From Chrysopilus asiliformis (lineage: Eukaryota; Arthropoda; Insecta; Diptera; Rhagionidae): DNA of 64,000 nucleotides. The notes below the pieces were generated by a model that had not been told where the DNA came from, did no database searches, and saw only the letters and a program-made list of their open reading frames with translations. The stretch lies in NCBI GenBank assembly GCA_964034945.1, contig OZ035962.1, positions 113,089,234 through 113,153,233 on the forward strand, read 5' to 3'. This document shows positions 21,430 through 32,640 of the stretch, one piece after another. The position numbers were made by a program, and so were the translations under genes. The first letter of the stretch is position 1, and each line of letters starts with the position of its first letter.

Positions 21430-24400
21430 ATGTTGCATCGAAGTGTAGACTTGGTTCGGGTTTTAAGATTTCGGGGGATATTAAGTTACAGCGATGGTAA
21501 ACAAAGAGTAAGTCGTCACAACAAAATGTCAACAAGAATTGGGTAAAAATGCTTCAAACTCTTCTCAAATTTTCTAGGGATGTAATTTCGGTGTGAGAAA
21601 CTATTCAGCTTCACCATCAGTTTATGAATTTATACTGCCGAGCAGCAAAACTAGTCAAAATCAACCGAAAAGTGCTTTATTGTGTACACAACGTAGTTTT
21701 ACGTCAAATGGAAAGAAGGTAAAAGTGGGCAATCTTAGTAGATTCTAGGTCAGTGATGAGTTATCTTGCAGACAATAATTCAGGCAAAGCCGTCCCGAGA
21801 GGAGACTAAAGCTGCTGCACAAACAGCTTCTCAGACCAAGGCTAAAACAGATGTTTCCGTTAAAACTAGTGGCCTTCCTTCACCGGAAGCAGCACGACCA
21901 CCGGACGGTCCGCCAGTTGCGACTGGTAGGGGAAAGAAGAAGGCTTCTTTTGAAATTCCCACGAAGAAGGGTACTCTTATGGTAACTGCAAGCATCGAGG
22001 ATTCAAAAGTAAACGACGTCGTACTGCAGAAACAGGATTTGAAAAAGGGAACCACTCCAATTCCTACTCCAACTGCTTCCGTACTATCTGAGGAGGCCCT
22101 GAAAGCTAAACAGGCGGTAAAATGACAAAACATCACTAATAAAACCAAAATTTAAAGTAAATTCCGTTACAGAAGCGAATTCGGGTGGATTTTAACAGAT
22201 CGTCGTTGGAACGTAATTTTATAACACCGACGAGGGCAATGTCGGACTTCCTGTTGAAGGCATCTGATTTGGAAAGCCTACCAAAGATCAAAAGGCGATC
22301 ACCGTATGAACAGGAGCCTCCAATTACGGTATATTGGCGAAAAGATGTCGAGGCAAAAGCGATCGAAGTTTGGAAATCGAGGGAGAATCTTTTGAGAGAG
22401 TGCCTCAAACTGGAAATTGAACGGAAAAAGCATCAACAGAGTTGGTTTTCTTATTTTATTATACAAGATTTTTCTCGAGAAAAACAAATTCATTCCAGAT
22501 ATTTTTACTGTGAAGCGCAGACTCCGAGATTACAGGCGAGAAGTCGGTAGTCGAGCAAAAGTGTTGGACGATGAACCGGGGCTGTTTGGAAAGTCGGGGA
22601 GAGTTGTCCTCATAGCTATTGGAATGTAAGTCTTTTAGCCATTGGAACTGCAATCGAATTTTGCATGATTTTTGAAAATATGTTTTTGGTTGTTTCTAGA
22701 AATGCAACAAATTTTGTATTTAAATCATTCGCCTGGCTGTATACGGGATCCCATAGTATGTTTGCTGAAGCCATACACTCGCTAGCAGACACTATCAATC
22801 AATTAATCCTCGCTTATGGGATCCATAAATCCACTCAGGTAACAAAACTACTGAATATTTGTTTATTTGTCAAAAAATATAAAATTTTAGATGGCTGATT
22901 CGGATCATCCCTACGGATATGCGAATATGAAGTACGTTTCATCGCTGATTTCTGGCGTTGGGATATTTTGCGTTGGTACTGGTTTGTCGATTTATCATGG
23001 TTTAACTGGTCTGTTTCATCCCGAGCCAATTCAAGATTTCTACTGGGTAAAAACGGTTATATGCGGTGTTTGAGAGATTGATTCCAAGTAAAATTCATTT
23101 GTAGGCCTTCTTCATATTGGGAGGATCATTAGTTTCGGAAGGTGCAACACTTTTGGTGGCCGTTAATGAAATCCGTAGATCCGCGAAGGCGTCGAATATG
23201 ACTTTTAAAGAATATGGTGAGTGCTTTAGAAATAAAAACCAGATAGATTTGTTAATTTTCTTGTGTTCTATTTTGTTTGTTATCAGTTGTTCGTGGTCAG
23301 GATCCCTGCGTTAATGTCGTTCTCACAGAAGATGCGGCTGCCGTTGCTAGTGTTGCTGTGGCGGGGGGTTGCATGGGTTTGGCCACAATGTTTGGATCTT
23401 CAGTACCAGATGCTGTGGGATCACTACTGGTTGGAGGTATCCTTGGTGGTGTTGCTTCCTTTATTATTTATACAAACGTTGCCGCTCTTGTGGGAAAGTG
23501 AGTGACATTTAAATTTTCTGGCATTGTTTTGCAATTCCGCAGTCATTTATGTAAATATTTTAATTTTTTTGTTATTATTTTTTTAAAGATCGATTCAACG
23601 AGAACATTTAGACAGAATTAATGCAGAATTGGAGAGTGATGTCATGATAAGAGCAATTCATGATGTTAAAGGGATAGACATGGGTAACTCTCTTGTTAGA
23701 TATAAGGTAAGTAGCATGCCGTTTCGACTAAGCATAAATTTAGTCCAAGTCCATATTGTGCTATGAAAATTTTCCGTGGAGGCAACAATGGGGTAACGTT
23801 CGGGGTAGATGCTAAATCTTGCCGTCCCCATACTTTCTCGGTGAAAATTTATTGATTTTTTTGTGATTTACCACCCGAAGAGACGACATTTAGCCAAATA
23901 TTTTTTATATCTGGGACCATTCGCGCAGCCAGAGGGGGGTTCAACAAAATAACATACTCAAAAATATTATAACTTTGGTCACAGACTCACGAATCTCCCT
24001 CTTATGGTTAACTCACTGCCTGGAACATGTCACGGTCAGTAATCTCAATGTCAGGACATCAACATAAACAAAAAATATGTCTCGTGGAGGCATAATGTAA
24101 AATTCATAGCACTACATTTCTGACTGAATCAATATTGCAATGAATTAATGTAAAAAAAATCAATTTTCATTGCAGGCTGAAATGGATTTTGATGGAAGGG
24201 AATTAACAAGATCGTATCTAGACAAACAGGATTTAAATGAATTACTAGAAGTATTTAACATAAATATTTTACCACTTTAACAATTAAAATGTATGTTTTT
24301 TTTCAATAACCCTATTTAGACAGTAAAATCTTTCCAAACGATAGAAGAACTTGAATCGTTCCTACTTAAACATGGTGAAAATATCGTCGATCTGATGGGA

Positions 24401-24539
24401 GGTGAAATCGATCGAATAGAAATGAAATTAAGGGTAATATTAACTATTTAATATTTTTTTGTCTCTTAAAATTCATTTTTTTTAAATGTTATAGAAAAAA
24501 TTCCCCGAAATACGGCATTGTGATTTAGAAATTTTGTAA
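21430..24539 (+). CDS. SLC30A9: SLC30A9/ZnT9-type mitochondrial zinc transporter
   Basis: Thirteen exons join in frame: 21430-21507, 21578-21718, 21772-22116, 22173-22440, 22499-22625, 22700-22838, 22891-23046, 23105-23216, 23287-23497, 23589-23706, 24176-24250, 24320-24433, 24495-24539. The product is 642 residues; the human protein is near 570. The N-terminus (MLHRSVDLVRVLRFRG) is Arg-rich and uncharged by acids after residue 7, like a mitochondrial presequence. A Lys/Pro-rich linker, then the ZnT9-specific block (RNFITPTRAMSDFLLKASDL, YWRKDVEAKAIEVW), precede the cation-efflux domain from about residue 305. The transport helix carries GSHSMFAEAIHSLAD with H346 and D350, and TEDAAAV is near residue 470. 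ZnT9 exports zinc from mitochondria; the fly orthologue is ZnT49B. The start codon choice is supported by the presequence and by in-frame joining. All introns are GT-AG and short except 23707-24175. Family assignment is secure. Confidence 0.95.
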
Positions 24540-26526
24540 GCAACATGTTAAACTTTTGTTTTAATTTATTTAGATTTATATTTTTTTTTTAATTTAACAA
24601 AAAACAAAACCATAAAATTTATATTTAAAACACTTTCATGCAATTGTGAGTTTTGTTGGAGTTATAAAAATGTATTCAGTGAAAAGTATTTATAGTCAAA
24701 AATTAAACAAACTTAGAATCAAACAAAAAATCTGTTAAAATTTTCAATAATGAAAGTTGGTTTCCTATAACCTAAGAGTTGAAAATGGAAAACTTACAGG
24801 ATCAACCAAAGTGTTTATTACCAGTGACTATCATCCCAAATGTTTTTTGTTTGTGTGTTTTATAGTAACACAATATTTTTATAACAATTCTTTTATTCCA
24901 GTTTTTTAGAAAAACCTTTTTAAAAAAATATTAAAAATTGTTGATTAATAAATTCATATAATAAAAATCTCCTATTTATTTATTATTTATGTGTTTTAAT
25001 TTTTATCATCTGTAAATATCAATAGCCATTATTCTGATAGACTTGCGAAACGACAAATATCACACGAACTGACCCGGCTGAAATTACGTTTACTATTTCT
25101 CGCTTTATTTATCAGCTTTTGGACAATAATATTACAAATTAAATGAAGATTTCATGCCAGATTCTAGTGTAGGTTTCAGAGCAGACATGCCTGATCTATT
25201 AGGAGGAACTTTTCGTTCGTGAAAACATTCACACAAATAATATGCTGGACCAATTTGAATGATTCTTATATTACTCGAAAGCTTCCGTTATGTAAGTTTC
25301 CGAAAAAATAAAAAAAAAGTTAGTATTTTCACCGTAAAATTTAAAAAGGTAAGATGTTCATGGTTTGTAGTATGGAATCCTTTTACATTTCATTAACTTG
25401 AATTTACATCCGTCCTTCGGGGGTTACGTAAATTTTCTCATTGTTTTAGAATGTTTACTAATAGGTTCTAAAACAATAAGAATTTTCTGATAAACTCTAT
25501 ATTGGTTACAATAGCAATATAAGACTTTGAAAAAGTGCGACTTTTTAGCGACAAGTGAAGGTTTTTTTTTAAATTGCTTTTATTAGGTGAGATTCTATGA
25601 GCATTTATTTTTTCCTATAAGTAACTTTTATCACAACTCAAATCGAGTGCACTCAACGAATTTCTTTTCGATTCAATTGTAAAATAAATAAATCCTTCAG
25701 ATATCACTTGATTTGAAGCGACTCTTAAAAAATTTCAAGAACGTTTTTAAAAATCTCGAAAAAATGGGGAAATTTTTAAAAGAAACCTTTTACTGATTAG
25801 ACTATTTTACAGGTAGTAAGAATATATCCAAAAAAACCTGCTCAGTTCCAGTGTCTTCTCCAGAGCATAGAAATTGTTATGGACCTAAAGTTACTTGTGA
25901 AATATGGAAAGAAAATTGTCCTCTGGAGTGAAAGGGTTAACGAGTAGGACAATTATTTATTTTTTTTTATATCAAAACCGTGATGTTTATTAGTTTTTAA
26001 CTACGGATTTAATTTAGAAAATGTCTCGATCAATCGATCAAATGATGCTCTTTAAAAACTCAATACGATATTGGTTTCTGAATAAAAAAAAACTTTGTGG
26101 CTCGTTAAATTGATTTCGTTGCACGTTTATTTGTTTATTCATCAGTTATTTTGTCATTGTAGCTTCAGTCTGTAAATGGTTTATCACATTACTTTCAGTC
26201 TCCTCAGCCTCGATCACCAAACTGAAAAGTGTAGTAAAAATTCGTGCGATAAGAGGACAAATTGTTCAGTTTGTTATCGGCGATCGAACTTAACGGGTGG
26301 ATTCAACAGCCATTTGTTTAAGTTTGCTTGAACATTTTAGAGATAACGGACCGCAGATATTAGTTCTGTGATTGTAATATTTCTTAAGTCTATACAATAT
26401 ATAAGTTTAAATTTGAAATGGTCAGTTGAATAGTTTCAACAAAAAATTGAATATATAAAAAAAAACTTTGCATAAAAATTGAATGTAACGCCAATCCGGA
26501 CTGGATTAAAGTGCAAAATCATAAAA
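24540..26526. other. ZnT9 3' UTR and intergenic DNA
   Basis: AATAAA at 24947-24952 and again at 24960-24965 are the likely poly(A) signals of ZnT9, giving a 3' UTR of about 430 nt. From 25000 to 26150 nothing coding is seen. The last 350 bp before 26527 probably hold the sulfatase promoter and 5' UTR, but no clear TATA box was found. Confidence 0.5.
24947..24965 (+). terminator. Paired poly(A) signals of ZnT9
   Basis: Two AATAAA hexamers lie 13 bp apart, about 410 bp past the ZnT9 stop codon, in AT-rich DNA. They are the first canonical hexamers downstream of the gene. Confidence 0.5.
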
Positions 26527-29500
26527 ATGGGTCGTTCAATTACTGCCAGAAGTGGTTAGTAGCATTTTATTGAAATTTTGATCATTTCTTTTCACCCATT
26601 TTCAAATCTCAATTATTGTTTGTAATTCAAATGTTCGTAGCTAACGCAAAGAAATTTATGCAAATTTTCTGGTAATTATGTTGTTAAAGTGTTAACCGGT
26701 TCAGATTCGTCAAATATGGTGGAAATTAACAGCAAAAGTGTTTTCCAGCTGTGACAGAGGCGTTTAATATTCATGCAACTCACGCAAAAGAAAGTGCAGA
26801 TGATTAATTTTTAACCTATATATGGATAGTCAATAAAAAAGAATCGATTGAACTGCAAAATATTAAAAATGCATTGCGAATACAAATTGTTTCTGGTCAG
26901 TAGTAAAATTATTCTAATGTTGGAATACCCCTTCAGTGGTTTTTGGCATAATTTGGGGGGATATAATTTATTTCATTACCACAATTTAAATTGACGGCTG
27001 AAAAATGTGCTAATTTATATAATTTGGGGTTTTGCTAAGTGCCTTTATTTACATGTCCAGTGGTTTTTTGCTGCTCGCATAACACTAACAATAGAGCTGA
27101 TTATTTACGAATAGTGCGATGTAAAAAAAAAATCAACAGTAGAAAAAAACGTCTACTTAATAAAGTGTCGCTTTATTGATATGTAAATATTATACATGCC
27201 TGTTTTTCTCGATTTTTAATGAAGTTTCAAACTAGTTCGTATATCAAGTGAATTATTGTTTAGTGTCGGCGATTGTCCGAATGTGGATGGTTTTTAATAT
27301 AAAGTTGATAATTCATTGTTCACTAAATAATAACTAGTTTAAAAATAAAATATATGATGTTGATTTCTTTTTCCCAGAGTCTTAAGTAATTTTTTATTCC
27401 AAAACTAAATGATTTTGGCGCGATTTTGTGAAATCAAAACGGCAAACAAACTTTTAACCTCAATTAAATGATTGTAAATAACTATAAAACTGTCTCTATT
27501 TTGCATAAAAATTATATTATGACTACATAAAAATGAAATAATGCTGGGTAGGTAATTAGTTTTGTGTATTTTTATATTAAAACAATCATTAAAAAGTATC
27601 AGTTGTGATCAACAGAAAACTTTCCTACGCAACATTTAGTTTCGGGAGGAATATGAAAAAAATAATACCTTTTCAAATATGACGAGGACCCGGTAAAATC
27701 TGTAAAAACCGTTAAAAGAGAAAATGCGGGAAATTATGTTTTAAATTTGGTTGTTTTTTTGTTTTCTTTAAATTTGGTTGTTGCATTTTTTCTCCAAGGC
27801 GCATAGTTTAAGAGCGATTTTCAAAAAAATGCGTTTTTTCAAAAAAAAAAAAATGTATGGGAGGTGACTTTTTTAAAAGTTGACAGGAAACCACAATTTT
27901 CGCAAAACTCATTTGCAAAAGAAATCAAGTCACTAACTCAACGCGTTCTTGAGTTATCCCTCTAGCCGGAATGCCCGCCTAAAGCCGGGCTTCAGGGAAT
28001 TCGCTTGTTTATAACGGGTAACAATTTTAATCGCCGGAACGTGTTACACTGACTTTTGTAACTTATCGCTTTACATGCTGGAAAAAATTTAGCCCTGTAC
28101 GTTGTCTTGGTTACGGTCTGTCGAAAGTTGAAAGTCATATTTTAGTGAATTTTTTCGGATATATTCCGGTTAGAGGGTTAAGATACGTAAAACGGAGTGG
28201 CAGACAGTGAATTCACTAAATCACAACAAATGGAAAACTTCAGAGAAAATCAGATTTTTTTCGGAATTTTCCGGCTAGGACAATTGAAACTTTTATATGC
28301 ACTTGAATGGCAATCCATTTTTAGTTTAAAAATTTCGTCTTCAAATTCTGTTATTAAATTTAATTTGTTTTACTAGATTTCTTTTAAGAATTATAAAGAA
28401 TAAAAAAACACCTTACAAAAAATGAAAAAAAAACCGTGCTCCCAATTGGGGTTTACAAACTCGAAAAGGCCTAAACCCAATCACTCTACGCATCACGCCA
28501 ACAAAGCAACCTTTAGTTATTTATTTAAAAGCACATCGAGTGCTATACTTTTAGCGCCAGGATACATCTAATTAAGAAACCTGGTCCAAGGCCAAATATA
28601 GCCAGAGGAGGGATTGAACAAGTTTTAAACGAAAATATCAAATTTACTTTTTCTAATTGTACATAATTGCCAAGGTCACAATATTTTTCTTATGCTATTT
28701 TTAACATACAATACATAATTGAGATTAATTGCCAATCAAATAGATGTGGAATTTACGACTTTTGCTTCTACCATTTAAACTTGCTATTCTTTAAATTCAA
28801 GTGCAACCAAATTAGCATTCATCTTCTTACTGCTTTTTAAATGAATAAAGAAGGTTACTAATTGTAATATGCAGCGTGTTATGAAAACGAACTATAAATT
28901 CTCAACTTTCACTTTATGGAAAAAAATCATAAAAATTCTGCGTAAAAAAAGAAATATTTGCTAATAACGTCTACCGATTGATGTACCTAAAGATATATAA
29001 TGCACTTTCAATTTATTTTGCAGCAAACACAAGCACTAGTAGAGCCCTTGTGACTATACTTACTACACTTAGCCTGATTAGTTCCGGTCTGGCGAATAAT
29101 GAAGTTTTCCGTCCACATATCATATTTATTTTGGCGGATGATTTGGTAAGACATAACGATAAAAGGTAAAGCTTTTGGGGTGGATGGCTTGTGAATGTGT
29201 TTGAAGTAGATATACTAATAAGAATAGAGTTTCATGACCACATAAACTATCTATCTATCGCAGTCAAAGTCAATTACCATTTTTTGGCCATCATCAGACG
29301 GACATAAAGTATAATTTTTTTGTTTCCATTTAGGGGTGGAATGATTTGGGATTTCATGGATCAGCGCAAATTCCCACCCCCAACATTGATGCTTTGGCGT
29401 ACTCAGGACTTATTCTCAATAGATACTATGTGAATCCAATTTGTACACCGTCTAGGTCAGCTTTGATGACGGGGAAATATCCAATTCACACAGGTGGGTT

Positions 29501-32114
29501 TTATCTCTTATAGTCTAATATCAAGGCTTTCAATGAGTTTCACAAACCCCTTCGACAAAGTGGTATAGGTGGGTAATTTTGGACAAATTGTATTCAGATT
29601 TTTTATTTTGAGGAAGTCAGGACAAAAACATTTCGTATGCAGACGTAATTGAAGAGTTCACTTTCAATGATTGAAATGTATCTTTTTCATACTTCTATGT
29701 ATCTTTTCATCATTGTGATATTTTTTGTACACATTTTAAGGTATGCAGCATACTGTTATCTTTGGAGCTGAGCCCAGAGGGCTTCCATTAACTGAAAAGA
29801 TTTTACCGCAGTATCTTAATGACTTAGGGTAAAGCTAATTCTAATTATTTAGGGTGGATTTTTGCTTTATGCTTTTAATGTTTTTTTCAAACCAGATACT
29901 CATCACACATAGTGGGGAAATGGCATTTGGGACATTTCAAACGTGAATACACGCCATTATATCGAGGATTCAAATCGCATACAGGATTTTGGACAGGTAA
30001 AGTAAATTAAATTTAAACTTGGATAATTTGTTATTAAATTCTTTAATGTTTATTTTTCTTCAAGGACATCATGATTATTTTGATCACACTGCAGTGGAAA
30101 ATCCATCTTGGGGATTGGATATAAGGCGAGGTTTGTTTTTCAAGTTTAAAAAATGTGGTTATGAGTTAATACTGAAGAACCGCAAGAAGTCGTTCATTCT
30201 TAAATGCAAACAAATTCATTTGACTTTGTAGTCACGGCGTCCAATTTTCGCCTTTTGGTTTTCAAATCCTGAACTTTTAATTGATAAGAATTTATTTCAA
30301 TAGGTTTGGATGTTGCCTACGACTTACATGGAAAATATAGCACCGATATTATTACGGATGAATCTGTAAATGTGATTAAATCACATAACAGTTCACAGCC
30401 ACTTTTCCTGTTTGTTCCTCATGCGGCTGTACATTCTGGAAATCCATACAATCCACTTCCCGCACCAGACAACACGGTCGCTAAATTTACTCACATAACG
30501 AATTTCAATCGAAGAAAATATGCTGGTAAACACTAAAGTTCAATTTTAATTTTAATTCAGAAAAACATTTTTATCAAAACTATAGCGATGCTTTCTAAAT
30601 TGGACGATTCTGTTGGGGCAATTGTTAGTGAACTGCAAAAGCATAATATGTTGAAGGATTCAATAATTGTTTTCAGTACGGATAACGGAGGTCCTGCTGA
30701 AGGCTTCAATTTGAATCATGCCTCGAATTGGCCACTACGGGGTGTTAAAAATACGCTTTGGGAAGGTGGCGTAAGGGGAGCAGGGCTACTTTGGAGTCCA
30801 AATTTGCAAAAACGAGGTCGCGTTGCTGAGCAAACTATGCACATTGCCGATTGGGTGCCAACTTTATATCACGCTGCTGGTGGGCATCAGGGGTAAGTTT
30901 TTAACCATTAAAGAGTGAAAATAAATAAAGACATTAGCTTTCTTTCATTTTTTGATCTTTTAAAATATGTTTTAATCAGGCGTAGCGAGGTAAAGTGAAA
31001 AGTTTTGGGCCTTTTAAAAAAAAATTGTTTTTATTATTGATAAGTTTTTGACTACTTTCTGTGCATTTCGCTTAAGCAGATTGAGCCAAAATTCCAGCAA
31101 ATCGAGTTTTTTTCGTTAAGATTGTCCATTTCTAGGTCGATACTTTTATCAAAAACTCTAACTTCAAAACCACTTGACCGATTCAATTGAAATTTTGGCA
31201 TAGAAGCTATCTGTAAAAAATATAACACTATTTGGAGGTTGGCGGTACTAAATTTCATATGTATAAAAAAACCAGAAAAAATCATGATGAGGCGGGGGGC
31301 GGGTGGAGGGTGGTTAAAGAACTAGAATGACATATATGGACAACATATTCTGTGACAAGGTGCCCAAAAAGAGCATAAAAACGCTGCCGCTTAGCTTGTT
31401 TTATTTCATTGCAGCAAAGTTTAATTGGATTTTTTAAAAATTTAGTTCTTTTTTGTTAACAGCGACTTAAAACCAGGATTGGACGGCGTCAATGTGTGGG
31501 AAGCATTGTCCTCAGACACAGAATCAGATCGAAAGGAAATCCTTCACAATATCGACGATATTTATGGCAGTGCATCCCTAACTGTTGGTGATTGGAAAGT
31601 AATGAAGGGAACGAATTACAAAGGAGAGTGGGACGGATGGTATGGTCCAGCTGGTGAGAGACAAGAACACGCATATAACTTCCATGGCGTCCTTTCTAGT
31701 CCAGTAGGAAAAGCAATTCAAAATCTGGGCTTAATGCCGGATTTGGAAAAAATTAAAATATTGCGTCAGAATGCGTCGGTTGATTGTAAAGCAGTCAGAA
31801 CATATTTGACCGCTGATGGATGCCAACCATTAAAGCGTCCATGTCTATTCAATGTCAAAGAAGATCCTTGCGAACATACGAATTTAGCAACAGCGTAATT
31901 TATTGGCAATAAATTCTAGAGACATATTTATTTGATCAACTTTTTTTGCAGATGTCCGAATATTCTAGAAGCACTTTTGGCTCAATTAGATAAATATAAT
32001 TCAACAGCAATACCCCCGAATAATAAACCATTGGATCCTAGAGGTGATCCAAGATTCTGGGATAACACTTGGACGGATTTCGGAGATTATAGTTTTACAA
32101 ATGTTGTCATTTAA
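26527..32114 (+). CDS. Arylsulfatase B-type lysosomal sulfatase
   Basis: Ten exons join in frame to 562 residues: 26527-26554, 29024-29145, 29334-29493, 29741-29828, 29896-29996, 30065-30130, 30304-30525, 30586-30892, 31463-31894, 31952-32114. Exon 1 (MGRSITARS) is inferred: its donor G|GTTAGT fits the phase of the acceptor at 29023, and joining gives a signal peptide with a basic start and the core [17 protein letters not shown] start at 28981 without intron 1 is the alternative. Catalytic features are complete: metal ligands in LADDLGWND (D48, D49), the formylglycine motif [11 protein letters not shown] with C87, GKWHLGH (K141, H143), a His in PHAAVH, and FSTDNGG (D295, N296). The family cleaves sulfate from dermatan/chondroitin sulfate N-acetylgalactosamine in lysosomes, but some insect members are secreted. 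It needs formylglycine modification. The gene converges on resilin, with 526 bp between the stop codons. Confidence 0.92.
26555..29023 (+). other. Intron 1 of the sulfatase (inferred)
   Basis: It contains a dispersed repeat around 27.8 kb and otherwise plain AT-rich DNA. The acceptor is a good one (polypyrimidine run then TTTTGCAG at 29023). Confidence 0.5.
27826..27962 (-). repeat. Dispersed repeat, copy 2 (shared with about 5.4 kb)
   Basis: In reverse orientation it shows the same order as 5338-5640: a CTCAAGAACGCGTTGAGTTAG phrase, GACTTGA and an A/T run. It is diverged. Confidence 0.5.
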
Positions 32115-32640
32115 GAAATAAAAAAAACTTTTTTTTAATGAAATTTTAAAATTAATAATTAAAATTTAGATTTGTCCGCCTGTCTGAATTACACGAAAAC
32201 GGCTCAACCCATTTCGATGAAATTTCTTACACGAACCAAGTTAATCAACCTTTTTAGGGGATAGATATTCGCCCCCCCCCCACCCTCCCCTCATTTTGTA
32301 AGCTTCCTCTAGTTGCGCTTTTGCCAACCCCCAATGCATATTTAAAAGTTTTAAATCGGAAATTTTTCTAATACTTAAACCCAAATTAATATCTCCATTC
32401 CATTCTCATGTATAAAGAACTTCTAAGTGCTCCGGAGTACTTCTAAGTAGACTTTCTCGACATTTCCAAAATAAAAATCTTGTGCCAACGAAAAAAAAAC
32501 CAAATAAAACCATATTTAGAGTTGAGAAATTAATCTATTGGTACTTAAATAAATATACATACAAAAGATTTTAGAGGATCATTGCGATATGAAGTGATTA
32601 ACTAATTACACAACAATGGGAATGTTCAAATGTGATTTAC
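32115..32640. other. Convergent intergenic region
   Basis: Immediately after the sulfatase stop, AAATAAAAAA (about 32117-32126) offers an AATAAA poly(A) signal. The middle holds a worn repeat (TGTCCGCCTGTCTGAATTAC) and a C-rich run near 32271-32290. No AATAAA on the minus strand was found close to the resilin stop. Confidence 0.5.

Noticed and set aside
28981..29023. ATG at 28981 as the sulfatase start
   Set aside because: It would read through a strong polypyrimidine/CAG acceptor; the spliced start at 26527 gives a better signal peptide. Kept as an alternative in the gene entry.
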